A stretch of 64,000 bases of DNA from Armatimonadota bacterium (GTDB lineage: Bacteria > Armatimonadota > DTGP01 > JAKQQT01), in contig DASXVS010000041.1 of the NCBI GenBank assembly GCA_036504095.1, positions 1-64,000 of the forward strand. The letters are read 5' to 3'. The translations under genes were made by a program, and so were the position numbers. The notes under the pieces were generated by a model. The model saw only the letters and a program-made list of their open reading frames with translations. It was not told the DNA's origin and did no database searches. Below, piece by piece: positions 8,901 to 16,783 of the stretch (the stretch's first letter is position 1; the number at the start of each line of letters is the position of its first letter).

Positions 8901-9879
8901 GGGTGGGAAAAACCTCGCGCCGGCCGGCAAGACGCTCTTCAACCTCCAGCTTGGCCAGCCCGTCCCGGTGATCGAAATCGCCCGCGCGAGCACTCCGCCG
9001 ACCATCGACGGGATCGTGAACCCCGCAGAATGGCAGAACTCCGCGGCGATTCCGCTGTCCTACAGGTACTCCAGCGGCGCTCCGGCCGTTCCGACGACGG
9101 CGTATGCGTTGTGGGACGACAACAACCTCTACTTCGCGATGGTCGGCGCCGAACCGAACATCCCCGGCCTCGTAGCCGGTTGGATCGGAAACGACCAGAG
9201 CGGAAGCGGCACGAGCATCTGGGCCGACGACTACCTGGGAATGTTCATCGACCCCACCAACAGCGCCGCCATCGGCTTCGCCAATTCGGCGTGGCAGATC
9301 GGCGTGAACGCCAACCAGCCGGTGGTCGGCTACACCGATGGGACGATCCGCACCGGCCCGACGGCGAACCACATCCGCAACGTCGAGAACATCACGGGCT
9401 TCGACGCCACCAACCCGGCCAACCACGTTGATAGCACCAACGGCAACTGGTCGGTTGAGTTCTCGATTCCGTGTCACGACGGGAACATGGGCCTGAACGA
9501 CAGCCAGGGGCTGAACGTGACGGCGCCGGTGGTGGGTACGGAGTGGCGCGCGATGTTCGTTCGCCAGCGCGCGCAGACCGGAGAGCTCTCCGCCACCTGC
9601 GCCCTTCCCTACGCCGCGGCATACGCGTTTGAGCAGGCGTTTGCGTGGAATACTCTCCGATTCGTGAGCGCCGTCCATCCGCCCGTTGTGAAGGGTGACC
9701 TGACGGGCGACGGACAGGTGACGAACGCGGACGCGTTTGCCGCCGTGCGCATCGCCGGCGGCGTGGAAGCCCTCGCCGGCCGCACGCAAGGCGACGTTGC
9801 CGGCAGCGACAACAAGGTGGACATGCTGGACGCCCTGCGCATTCTGCGCAAGGTGAACGGCCTGGAGTCCGGGTGGTAA
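5926..9879 (+). CDS. Very large exported propeller / carbohydrate-binding protein with C-terminal dockerin-like domain
   Basis: Start at the ATG of [18 protein letters not shown] because AAAGGT precedes it; an in-frame ATG eight codons earlier lacks a site. The 1317-residue product has a Sec signal (about 1-24) and, in order: a TolB/PD40-like propeller (about 25-430; [19 protein letters not shown]); a carboxypeptidase-regulatory-like fold (about 430-510); a fibronectin-III-like module (about 530-640); a jelly-roll module starting LLKNPSFEQ (about 650-840); two more regulatory-like folds (about 840-1020); a CBM9-like module ([26 protein letters not shown]; about 1035-1240); and a dockerin-like pair of calcium loops ([14 protein letters not shown] and [15 protein letters not shown]). 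No catalytic domain is recognised. It probably binds polysaccharide at the cell surface. No cohesin is in the window. Confidence 0.8.
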   Translation: MTLRKWIFPVALAAAALGTTARAQIVSGPMTNLTKGSVLGDFVPRISFDGSIVAYTNSTAFTVSGTSNQSVLPGLVMRSNDVWTVKSDGTGRTRLAGGPHENNSEEWPCPSPNGRYIAMHNFCGSSTTPAGNGTGPTRLFVYDTLLGTWTQMSNYGVPGSTNGYESYPVWSPDGTKIAFASQRNSISGAGTGSPPQFQGYQLFIMNAVDANGNLTPESATNVPIQLTNFSGTAAGALGTGNRQRFTADGLHLVFSAQSYDRQWTATTPPPAKPWPMYWDLFKCDITDNDGDKMGDNMVRLTDNVLLRTPGATALPTLLNPCQGAVNGEIYFDAGLYPDNGKFHIYAIDDQDNTQGQAAIIANKGLRQITSSNGNEDYPSATADKLVFRTQDPGQFFENRLGVGNQDIGMLPLTPVPAAGTALGSVSGVIVADGGQPLANETVELWSGFATAPIATTVTGTDGAYAFPGLEPGAYLLKYLSAPAGAAATFDTRNSTYTTVTRGFNLVPGANLTVDAFTSLSLAGRPVAPVATIVDPTAASPSVSIRWALSGNSTVGGITFTPIGYNVYRAPAETGPWTKINATPVPHIAPLEYVDTTPGDITQAFYAVTLAGLSETAPAVDPSVVINESARSEVAQATNNLLKNPSFEQVDSTTGLPVGWVVQSPRNTGKWGVDATQGAAGASALYLEAVNPGPDTPAYGQTLLNEDLPYAVPVTPGQPMVQGVFCKLSAIKTNAASRTNLAMVAGDPNPGAYLSYDTSFDTGAITGANTAAPGQTSVWTWLNQGNVYIYPYEFTTYTRYSVLSATEANQIATYGGRIYFDEAHFQAKRSLATGTIYGRVVDSAGNSVSGVSVTAGGRTALSKSNGVYVLTNVPTGQATVSISYPGQTTRTVTVWNVGGAFIDDTTFTGTIPQAVGGNVTYSDGTPAAGARVRILFDYFADINLTNAQPAYEATTDAAGDYTFDLNAYAPFAPDLTQKVWVAASKGGYQSAYVGGKNLAPAGKTLFNLQLGQPVPVIEIARASTPPTIDGIVNPAEWQNSAAIPLSYRYSSGAPAVPTTAYALWDDNNLYFAMVGAEPNIPGLVAGWIGNDQSGSGTSIWADDYLGMFIDPTNSAAIGFANSAWQIGVNANQPVVGYTDGTIRTGPTANHIRNVENITGFDATNPANHVDSTNGNWSVEFSIPCHDGNMGLNDSQGLNVTAPVVGTEWRAMFVRQRAQTGELSATCALPYAAAYAFEQAFAWNTLRFVSAVHPPVVKGDLTGDGQVTNADAFAAVRIAGGVEALAGRTQGDVAGSDNKVDMLDALRILRKVNGLESGW

Positions 9880-9900
9880 TCGCCCGTTGAAGGACAGAAT

Positions 9901-9922
9901 GGCCGGCCCGAAAGGGCCGGCC
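9901..9922 (+). promoter_or_regulatory. 9-bp GC stem with GAAA tetraloop before the pseudopilin
   Basis: GGCCGGCCC, loop GAAA, GGGCCGGCC: a perfect 9-bp stem closed by a GNRA tetraloop, ending five bases before the GGAG ribosome-binding site of the pseudopilin gene. There is no T-tract. A role as an mRNA stabiliser, processing site or attenuator of pilin translation is inference. Confidence 0.7.
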
Positions 9923-9937
9923 ACCCTGGAGATAGAA

Positions 9938-10693
9938 ATGAAACCGAACGTTACAGACCGCCGGGCGTTCACGCTGATTGAGCTGCTGGTGGTGATCGCC
10001 ATCATCGCGATCCTCGCCGCCATCCTGTTCCCGGTCTTCGCCAAAGCGCGCGAACGGGCGAAGGCCATCAATTGCATTTCCAACCTGAAACAGATTGGGA
10101 TCGCCGCAAAGATGTACGAAGGCGACTACGACGATCAGCTCGTTCCGTACGCGGTGTTCGGCCAGGCGCGCTTCACGAAGCTTCTTCAGCCCTATACCAA
10201 GAGCCTCGAGATCTTCACGTGTCCCAGCGACCTGCTTCGGCGGGACAAACTGAACGATCCGAGCTATGCCCAATATCCGACGACGTACGGCGTGAACTGG
10301 TACATCTGCAGCGGAGTGGGCGACTACCCCGGCTACGGGCATTACAACAGCAAGCCGACGAGCTTCGTGAAGGACCCATCCGGCACTGTCTGGTCGTGCG
10401 ACTGCGCGGTGATCGATGGATCGACGAAGGACAAGGCGCCGATCGACTGGAAAGAGGACAAGAAGATCGCGCCGACATACAGAGCTGACATCTATTACTT
10501 CTACGTGCCGTGGGATCCGAAGAACTGGGACGGTGGAGGGATCGCGTTCGTGCGTCCGTTCCCGCGCCACCAGGGCCGTCTGAACGCGATGTTCTTCGAC
10601 ACGCATGCGCAGGCGCTATCGGCGGACAAGATTCCCACCAAGATTACCGATAACGGCGCCCCTGGCGACATGTTCGACAATTTCCCCGGCTAG
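9938..10693 (+). CDS. Type II secretion pseudopilin / type IV prepilin-like protein
   Basis: Start set at the ATG of [16 protein letters not shown], preceded by GGAGA; the frame to 9887 would read through the hairpin. The 251-residue product has a short leader, the prepilin peptidase motif [12 protein letters not shown] (cleavage before Phe, Glu at +5), an N-terminal hydrophobic helix and the family segment [12 protein letters not shown]. The C-terminal [18 protein letters not shown] is the counterpart of the H-x9-DG end found in these pseudopilins. It should be assembled into a pilus or secretion pseudopilus in the envelope. Such genes are often multiplied in Armatimonadota genomes. It follows the giant exported protein closely, perhaps in one transcript. 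Confidence 0.88.
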   Translation: MKPNVTDRRAFTLIELLVVIAIIAILAAILFPVFAKARERAKAINCISNLKQIGIAAKMYEGDYDDQLVPYAVFGQARFTKLLQPYTKSLEIFTCPSDLLRRDKLNDPSYAQYPTTYGVNWYICSGVGDYPGYGHYNSKPTSFVKDPSGTVWSCDCAVIDGSTKDKAPIDWKEDKKIAPTYRADIYYFYVPWDPKNWDGGGIAFVRPFPRHQGRLNAMFFDTHAQALSADKIPTKITDNGAPGDMFDNFPG

Positions 10694-10741
10694 CACGGCC
10701 GGCACACGCCGGGCCGGCGCGGGTAACCGCGCGCGAAGCAG

Positions 10742-11782
10742 ATGCGACGAAAATACTTTATGAAGAACTCCTCCATATACGTTCACGGTGACGGCACGGT
10801 GCACATCCAGGAAACCGGGATGCCGGAAGCGCTGCCGCGGCAGGCGCTCATCCGGATGGCCGTCGGCGCCGTCAGCACCGGCACGGAGACGACCGGCATG
10901 ATCGAGATGCGCCGGCGGCCCGATCCTCAGCGCGCTCCGGCCCGCCTGGGTTACTCCGGGGCAGGCGTTGTGGAGGCCGTCGGCTCCGAATACAGCGGCC
11001 CTCCGGCCGGCACGCCGGTGGCCGTGTACGGCGGACCGTACGTTTCCCACTCCCAGTGGTGCGCGGTGGGGCAGAACCTCATCGCGCCGGCCCGGGCGCC
11101 GCTGGAGCAGGCGGCCTTCGGCGGGATCGGGGCGATCGCCATGCACGGCGTCCGGGAAGCGGACGTCCGTCTGGGAGAACGGGTTGGCGTTCTCGGGCTG
11201 GGCGTGCTCGGACAGATGGTCGCCCAACTCGTTCGCGCCGCGGGTGCGTTTGTGGTGGCATCCGACCCGCTGCCGTCGCGCCGCGAGATGGCGATCCGGC
11301 TGGGCGCGGATATGGCGACGACGCCCGATGAATTCCTGGCGGCTGCCGAGGGTATGACTCGCGGCCAGGGGCTGGATGCGGTGATTGTCGTTGCCGGAAC
11401 GCCGGACAGCGCCGCGCCCGCGCAGCAGGGGCTCCGCGCGCTTGGCTACAAGGGGCGCCTGCAGATTGTGGGCAACGTGCGCACCGAATGGGTGCGCGAG
11501 GAACTCTTCCAGAAGGAGGTCACGGTCCGCGTGTCCCGCGCGGCGGGGCCGGGACGATACGACCCGAATTATGAACGCGAAGGCCACGAATGGCCCGTCG
11601 GGATCGCGCCGTGGACGGAAGGCCGTAACCTCAGGTGCACGCTGGATCTGCTCGAAGCGGGCAGGCTTCAGGTGGCGCCGCTGGTGACCGCCGAGTACCC
11701 TTTCACGTCCGCGAATGAAGCATATGACCGCCTGATCGAAGCGCCCAACGACAACCTGGCTATCCTCCTGCGCTTCGCCTGA
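10742..11782 (+). CDS. Zinc-less medium-chain dehydrogenase (MDR superfamily)
   Basis: The 346-residue product has a GroES-like N-terminal half (ALIRMAVGAVSTGTETTG, RLGYSGAGVVEAVGS) and a Rossmann half with GLGVLG. The catalytic-zinc Cys of alcohol dehydrogenases is replaced by Ser/Thr in VSTGTETTG, and the four structural-zinc Cys are absent, so it is probably a non-zinc oxidoreductase. The start at 10742 is uncertain; MKNSSIYVHG at 10760 is an alternative. It heads a tight block with the SDR gene and the DapA-like aldolase. The three together look like a route converting a sugar or sugar acid through oxidation, reduction and aldol cleavage; the substrate is unknown. Confidence 0.78.
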   Translation: MRRKYFMKNSSIYVHGDGTVHIQETGMPEALPRQALIRMAVGAVSTGTETTGMIEMRRRPDPQRAPARLGYSGAGVVEAVGSEYSGPPAGTPVAVYGGPYVSHSQWCAVGQNLIAPARAPLEQAAFGGIGAIAMHGVREADVRLGERVGVLGLGVLGQMVAQLVRAAGAFVVASDPLPSRREMAIRLGADMATTPDEFLAAAEGMTRGQGLDAVIVVAGTPDSAAPAQQGLRALGYKGRLQIVGNVRTEWVREELFQKEVTVRVSRAAGPGRYDPNYEREGHEWPVGIAPWTEGRNLRCTLDLLEAGRLQVAPLVTAEYPFTSANEAYDRLIEAPNDNLAILLRFA

Positions 11783-11820
11783 ATACTCTCACCATACATA
11801 CATACAGACTCCGAGAATCC

Positions 11821-12906
11821 ATGGAAACCACGATATCACGACCACTGCCCGCGGGCCAGCCGGATGGCCTGCGCGAACCAGCCGCCGGGCCCGAAACCGA
11901 ATATGAACTTGACGAGATGATCTCACGGCCCACGCCGGGCGCGCTGGAGGCGCTGGGCCGTCTCGAAGGCGACTTCCTGCTGCTTGGCGCGAGCGGAAAG
12001 ATGGGGCCTTCGCTGGCGCGGATGATCCGGCGCGGGCTGGACGAAATCGGCAGGACCGCGCGGGTCACTGCCGTCGCGCGCTTCAGCAACCCCAACGCCG
12101 AATCCGGGCTTCACGCGGCCGGGGTTCAGACGATCCGGGCCGACCTCCTCGACTCCGGGGCATACGCCGGCCTGCCCTATGCCGAGAACGTGTTCTTCAT
12201 GGCCGGGCAGAAATTCGGAACGAGCAAGCACCCGGAACTCGCGTGGGCTATGAACACGATCGTCCCGGCATATGTGGCGGAGCGCTACAAGGCGTCCCGC
12301 CTGCTGGCGTTTTCCACGGGCTGCGTCTATGCGAACGCGGCCGTGGACAGCGGCGGGTCCGTTGAAACCGACGATCTCGAGCCGCTGGGCGATTATGCGA
12401 ACTCATGCGTCGGCCGGGAACGCGTCTTCTCGTGGTTCGCGCACAAGCACCGGACGCCGCTGTCGCTTTTCCGGCTTAGTTACTCCATCGATCTGCGTTA
12501 CGGCGTGCTGGTGGATGTCGCGCAGCGCGTTTTCAGCGGCGCGCCGGTTGATGTGACCATGGGCTACGCCAACGTCATCTGGCAGGGAGACGCCAACGCT
12601 CGGGCGATCCAGACTTTGGAACGCGCGGCGGTCCCGCCTTTCGTGCTGAATGTGACGGGCGATGGGACGATTTCCATCCGCGAAGTCGCCGTGCGCTTCG
12701 GGCGGCTTTTCGGTCGCGAGCCGGAATTCGCCGGGAAGGAAGCGCCGGAAGCGCTGCTCAGCAACGCCGGGCGGTCGCTGGCGTTGTTCGGGAAGCCGGG
12801 GGTTTCGGTGGACGACATGATCGGGTGGATCGCCGCCTGGCTGCTTCGCGGCGGCCGCACCTTGAACAAGCCGACCGGCTTCGAGCGATTCGACGGGAAG
12901 TTCTGA
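11821..12906 (+). CDS. Extended-SDR NAD-dependent epimerase/dehydratase with altered active site
   Basis: The 361-residue product carries a Rossmann dinucleotide motif, GASGKMG at 56-62, after an unusual 50-residue N-terminal extension rich in Pro and Glu. The region expected to hold the catalytic Y-x-x-x-K reads Y192-ANS-C196, followed by VGRE like the usual AGE, so Lys is replaced by Cys. The upstream Ser/Thr position is kept (FSTGCVY). This argues for a shifted chemistry or for a binding role. It lies 38 bases after the MDR gene and 2 bases before the aldolase gene, so all three are probably translated from one message. Confidence 0.78.
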   Translation: METTISRPLPAGQPDGLREPAAGPETEYELDEMISRPTPGALEALGRLEGDFLLLGASGKMGPSLARMIRRGLDEIGRTARVTAVARFSNPNAESGLHAAGVQTIRADLLDSGAYAGLPYAENVFFMAGQKFGTSKHPELAWAMNTIVPAYVAERYKASRLLAFSTGCVYANAAVDSGGSVETDDLEPLGDYANSCVGRERVFSWFAHKHRTPLSLFRLSYSIDLRYGVLVDVAQRVFSGAPVDVTMGYANVIWQGDANARAIQTLERAAVPPFVLNVTGDGTISIREVAVRFGRLFGREPEFAGKEAPEALLSNAGRSLALFGKPGVSVDDMIGWIAAWLLRGGRTLNKPTGFERFDGKF

Positions 12907-12908
12907 CC

Positions 12909-13937
12909 ATGGACCTTCGAGCGCACCTGCTGGACGGGCAGGTCATCCCGGCGCACCCCCTGGCGCTTACGGCCGAGCGGAAACTCGACGAGCGCCGGCA
13001 GTGCGCGCTGACGCGATACTACGTGGACGCGGGCGCGGGCGGACTCGCGGTTGGCGTTCATTCGACGCAGTTCGCGATCCGCGAGCCGCGCTATGGGCTG
13101 TTCGAGCCGGTTCTGCAGATCGCCTCCGAGACGATCGACGCGTCGCTGGCGGAGGCGCCGAGGCCATTTATCAAGGTGGCCGGCGTATGCGGGCGCACAC
13201 AACAGGCCGTGAAGGAGGCCGTCACCGCCCGGCTGCTGGGCTATGACGCGGGCCTTCTCAGCCTGGCGGCGTTCGCGGATGAACCGGCCGACGACGTTCT
13301 GGCGCACTGCCGAACGGTCGCCGGGGAGATCCCGGTTCTCGGCTTCTACCTGCAGCCCGCGGTCGGTGGGCGCGAGTATCCCTATTCGTTCTGGCGGCGG
13401 TTCGCCGAGATTGAGAACGTGATCGCCATCAAGATCGCGCCGTTCAACCGCTACCAGACGCTGGACGTGGTGAGGGCGGTGGCCGAGGCGGGGCGCGACG
13501 ACATCGCGCTCTACACGGGGAACGACGACAACATCATCGCAGACCTGCTGACGCGGTTCCCGTTCGGCGGACGAACCATCGCCGGCGGGCTGTTGGGCCA
13601 GTGGGCGGTGTGGACGCATCGCGCGGTGGGGATTCACGCGGAGGTGAAGGCGGCGCGAGCGGGGAATTCGCTGGACGCGGAATGGCTGACGACGGCGGCC
13701 GCGTACACAGACGCCAACGCGGCGATATTCGACGCGGCCCACGCCTTTCAAGGGTGCATACCGGGCATCCACGAGGTCCTTCGGCGGCAGGGCCTGATGG
13801 CGGGAACGTGGTGCCTCGACCCCGATGAATGCCTTTCGCCCGGGCAGGCGGACGAGATCAGCCGCGTCTGCGCGGCGTATCCGTACCTCACCGACGACAA
13901 TTTTGTGGCGGAACACGTGGACCGGTGGATGGGGTAG
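12909..13937 (+). CDS. DapA-family aldolase/synthase (class I, Schiff base)
   Basis: The start is the ATG of MDLRAHLLDG, 2 bases after the SDR stop; the frame continues upstream inside that gene. The 342-residue product matches the dihydrodipicolinate synthase / N-acetylneuraminate lyase superfamily: a TIM barrel with GLAVGVHSTQF, a Tyr in GFYLQP (147) and a Schiff-base Lys in AIKIAPF (175). It is slightly longer than the usual 290-310. In context a 2-keto-3-deoxy sugar acid aldolase is more likely than lysine biosynthesis, because all neighbours are sugar enzymes. The exact substrate cannot be read from sequence. Confidence 0.82.
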   Translation: MDLRAHLLDGQVIPAHPLALTAERKLDERRQCALTRYYVDAGAGGLAVGVHSTQFAIREPRYGLFEPVLQIASETIDASLAEAPRPFIKVAGVCGRTQQAVKEAVTARLLGYDAGLLSLAAFADEPADDVLAHCRTVAGEIPVLGFYLQPAVGGREYPYSFWRRFAEIENVIAIKIAPFNRYQTLDVVRAVAEAGRDDIALYTGNDDNIIADLLTRFPFGGRTIAGGLLGQWAVWTHRAVGIHAEVKAARAGNSLDAEWLTTAAAYTDANAAIFDAAHAFQGCIPGIHEVLRRQGLMAGTWCLDPDECLSPGQADEISRVCAAYPYLTDDNFVAEHVDRWMG

Positions 13938-13967
13938 GTGTTGCGGCAAGGTTGCATCGCGAGGTAG

Positions 13968-14057
13968 TGTCGGCGGGGACGCCGACAACGATTGCCGATG
14001 TATGTCGGCGGGGACGCCGACAATGATTGCCGACGGTTGTCGGCGGGGACGCCGACA
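13968..14057. repeat. 35-bp tandem repeat, three hairpins
   Basis: TGTCGGCGGGGACGCCGACA occurs at 13968, 14003 and 14038, an exact 35-bp period. Each copy is an 8-bp stem (TGTCGGCG/CGCCGACA) with a GGGA loop, and the spacers (ACGATTGCCGATGTA, ATGATTGCCGACGGT) are near-identical. It sits in the 161-bp gap between the aldolase and the lyase genes. Confidence 0.85.
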
Positions 14058-14098
14058 CTACCGTGGCGGCCAAGGCATATTCACTGCAAGGAAAGCAC

Positions 14099-16432
14099 AT
14101 GAAACCTCGATATCTGCTCCCGCTCCTCGCCTTGGTGGCGCCGCCGGCGGCGCACGCGGCGCCAGGCGTGCCGCTGACGCCCTGGCTCAGACAGATGGAC
14201 GCGTTTCAGACGGCCAACGTCCGGCCGCATCCCCGGCTTCTGCTGACCAAAGAGGAGCAAGTGCGGGTTCGGCAGGCGTGCCGGACCGAGATCGGCAAGC
14301 CGTACTGGGACGCGGTGAGGAAGTACGTGGACAAGGAGACGGCAACGCCGATTCCGGCCGATCCGGCGGGCTTTCCGGGCGGCAAGTGGACGGTTGACGA
14401 GTGGCGGCGCATCGTGGACGCGGGCGGCGATGCGCAGAACCACGTGCTAGCCGCCGCATTCGCCTGGGTGGTGACGCAGGATCCGGCCGATCTGGCCGAG
14501 GCGAAGCGCTGGGCACTGGGGATCGCCCGATGGGACCCGCACGGCGCCAGCGGTATCGAGGGCGTGGACCACGACGCGCACGACGTCCTCCACGCCCTAG
14601 CGCTCTCGTACGACTGGCTGTATGACCAGTGGACGCCGGCGGAGCGCGATACGCTGCGCCGGAGCATCGCGGAACGCGGCAAGGCCCTGTATAAGCACCT
14701 GAATCCGTACACCTACGACTCGTGGAACAACCACGCGTGGTTCCAGACCACGGCGCTGGCGGAAGCGGGGCTGGCCCTGGCCAATGAGGTCCCGGAGGCA
14801 GACGCATGGTGGCGCTATGCCAGCAAACTCTACTTCGCGGAATACCTCCCGCTGGGCGGCCAGGACGGCGACTGGCACGAAGGCACGCACTACATCTCGT
14901 ACACGTTGATCTTTGTGTACCAGTGGGCGGATGCGCTCCGCTCCGCGACCGGCATCGACGCGTACCAGGTGCCGTGGCTGAAGCAGGTCGGCTATTTCCG
15001 CCTGTACACCCACCCGCCGGCATCCGGCGGAATCAAGTTCAACGACAACAACTTCACCGGTCCGGACAACTGGGACCGCATGACCGCCTACAACGCCGCA
15101 AGGAACACCGGCGACCCGCCGCTGCAATGGTACGCAGACTCGATGCGAACCACGCCGCCCAGCAACCCGATCCCGGCGCTGTACACGCTGATTGCGCGGA
15201 ACCCCAACCTGCCTTCCAAGGCGCCGGGCAAGGATCTGCCGCTCGGCGTCTGGTATCGTGACAGCGGGTGGGTGGTGATGAGAACGGACCTGGCCGATTC
15301 CAACGACACACAGTTCGGACTGAAATGCGGTCCCCACCTCGCGGTAAAGGGCGAAAAGGGGCACGACCACCCCGACCAGAACGGGTTTCTCATCAACTCC
15401 GGCGGTGAACCTCTGGCGGTGGACAGCGGCTATTACGACTACTACGGCAGCCCGCACCATACCAACTGGGCTTTCACGCCGCAGGCGCACAACACGATCT
15501 TCGTGAACGGCAAGGGACAGGAGATCGCGCCGCCGAAACCGTCTAAGGTGGTGTCTTTCGTCTCGTCCAACACTGGACTCGATTTTGTGGAGGGGGAAGC
15601 CGCCAACGCCTACGCGCCTGGCACGCTGAAATCATGGCGGCGCCAGGTGCTGTTCATCCGGCCAAGCACGTTCCTGGTGCGAGACGTCATCCGGCCGACG
15701 AAGCCTTCGAAGATCACCTGGCTGTTGCACGGGAAGTCGGAAATTGCCGTCAACGGGCAGGATTTCAGCACGGGCGGCGAGAGAGCCGGGCTGTCAGGCC
15801 GCATCATCGAGCCGGCCGGCCTCACAATGAAGCCCTGGGCCGGGTTCCCCGAGGACGCCCAGCCGGAGCGCAAGAAGCCCGGCGTGTATCCGGACGAGTA
15901 TCACCTCAACGCGGAGACGCCGGAACCGGTGAGCAGTGTTGTCGGCCTGTCGATCTACCAGGTGGGGCCGAAGGGGGGTAAGGCCGCGCCGAAGGTCACC
16001 CGTCAGGTCAAGGACGGCGTGGAGTTTGTCATCGTCGACGGAACGGCACAAAAGGCCTTTTGCGTCTTCAGTGACCGTCCGGGTCGCTGGGAGTTTGGGG
16101 GGGGAGGGTCGGATGCCCGGGCGTTATGCGCCGCAGTTCTCTCCAAGACCCTAACTGCTTCCGTCATGTTCTCCCACGCTACCTATGTTCGCGACGAGCA
16201 TGGACTCGGCTGGGCTAGCACGGCGCCGGCCGATGTCAGCGGAGCTTCTGCTAAGTCGAGCTTCACCGTCTTGTCGGTTCGCCTGGATGATGCCGCCAGG
16301 ATACGGTTCAGATCGGCCAAACCGAAAGCCGTGAGTGTGGACGGCAAGAAGGCGGCGTTCACGTATGATGCGAAGACGAAGACCACCGCGCTGAAGCTCT
16401 CGGAGGGGATGCACAAGATCATCGTGAAGTAG
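14099..16432 (+). CDS. Exported heparinase II/III-like polysaccharide lyase
   Basis: The start is the ATG of MKPRYLLPLLALVAPPAA, with AAGGAAA just upstream; the longer frame to 14027 runs through the 35-bp hairpin repeat. The 777-residue product has a Sec signal ending AHA. An alpha/alpha-toroid domain (about 55-390; HPRLLLTKEEQ, NNHAWFQTTALAEAG, QDGDWHEGTHY) comes before a beta-sandwich of the heparinase II/III C-terminal type (about 400-770; EKGHDHPDQNGFLIN, FVNGKGQEI). The Asn/His in NNHAWF and the Tyr in HYISY are candidates for catalysis. It should cleave uronic-acid polysaccharides by beta-elimination outside the cytoplasm, next to a GH78 rhamnosidase. Confidence 0.82.
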   Translation: MKPRYLLPLLALVAPPAAHAAPGVPLTPWLRQMDAFQTANVRPHPRLLLTKEEQVRVRQACRTEIGKPYWDAVRKYVDKETATPIPADPAGFPGGKWTVDEWRRIVDAGGDAQNHVLAAAFAWVVTQDPADLAEAKRWALGIARWDPHGASGIEGVDHDAHDVLHALALSYDWLYDQWTPAERDTLRRSIAERGKALYKHLNPYTYDSWNNHAWFQTTALAEAGLALANEVPEADAWWRYASKLYFAEYLPLGGQDGDWHEGTHYISYTLIFVYQWADALRSATGIDAYQVPWLKQVGYFRLYTHPPASGGIKFNDNNFTGPDNWDRMTAYNAARNTGDPPLQWYADSMRTTPPSNPIPALYTLIARNPNLPSKAPGKDLPLGVWYRDSGWVVMRTDLADSNDTQFGLKCGPHLAVKGEKGHDHPDQNGFLINSGGEPLAVDSGYYDYYGSPHHTNWAFTPQAHNTIFVNGKGQEIAPPKPSKVVSFVSSNTGLDFVEGEAANAYAPGTLKSWRRQVLFIRPSTFLVRDVIRPTKPSKITWLLHGKSEIAVNGQDFSTGGERAGLSGRIIEPAGLTMKPWAGFPEDAQPERKKPGVYPDEYHLNAETPEPVSSVVGLSIYQVGPKGGKAAPKVTRQVKDGVEFVIVDGTAQKAFCVFSDRPGRWEFGGGGSDARALCAAVLSKTLTASVMFSHATYVRDEHGLGWASTAPADVSGASAKSSFTVLSVRLDDAARIRFRSAKPKAVSVDGKKAAFTYDAKTKTTALKLSEGMHKIIVK

Positions 16433-16783
16433 CCTCGGGTGGCGCCGGCCTCCGTGCCGGTGAACCGGCGGGACGCCGGTCGTACCGTGAATCGCGGGGG
16501 CCGGGGCCACGTTGGTGTCGGGCGCGGAGGCCCGACCTACCGGGAATCGCGGGGGCGGAGGGCGGGGCCATGTCGGTGTCGGGCACGGAGGCCCGACCTA
16601 CCGGGAATCGCGGAGGCGGAGGGCGGCGCCACGTTGGTGTCGGGCACGGAGGCCCGACCTACTTTTCGTCCACAGCCGGGTCGGCCGTGCTACATATTGC
16701 GCCCGGTTTCCCGTTACAATGTGGGAAAGCGGGCGCCGCCTCTTTGCGCCCCCCAACGTTACGTGAAACGAGACCAAACCCCT
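16433..16783. repeat. 351-bp intergenic region with three 61-bp tandem repeats
   Basis: From 16487 to 16663 a unit of 61 bp is present three times, starting at about 16487 (shortened to 56 bp), 16543 and 16604. Each unit starts near GAATCGCGG and ends CGGAGGCCCGACCTAC; it contains the hairpin GTCGGGC/GCCCGAC. Before it, at 16442-16485, are two more short hairpins (GCCGGCCTCCGTGCCGG and CCGGCGGGACGCCGG). Nothing else is seen before the rhamnosidase start. An open frame passes through the repeats but its residues there are low-complexity Gly/Arg and not credible. Confidence 0.82.

Noticed and set aside
8686-10083. A 465-codon open frame on the minus strand opposite the giant exported protein
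   Set aside because: It runs through the coding strand of a gene with clear domains and through the pseudopilin start; no ribosome-binding site or known motif.
13968-14057. Possible CRISPR array (regular 35-bp repeats)
   Set aside because: The spacers are near-identical and only 15 bases long, there are three units, and there are no cas genes.
16487-16663. Possible CRISPR or coding repeat in the 61-bp array
   Set aside because: Units are continuous tandem copies without unique spacers, and the open frame through them is low-complexity and ends at a gene with a clear signal peptide of its own.
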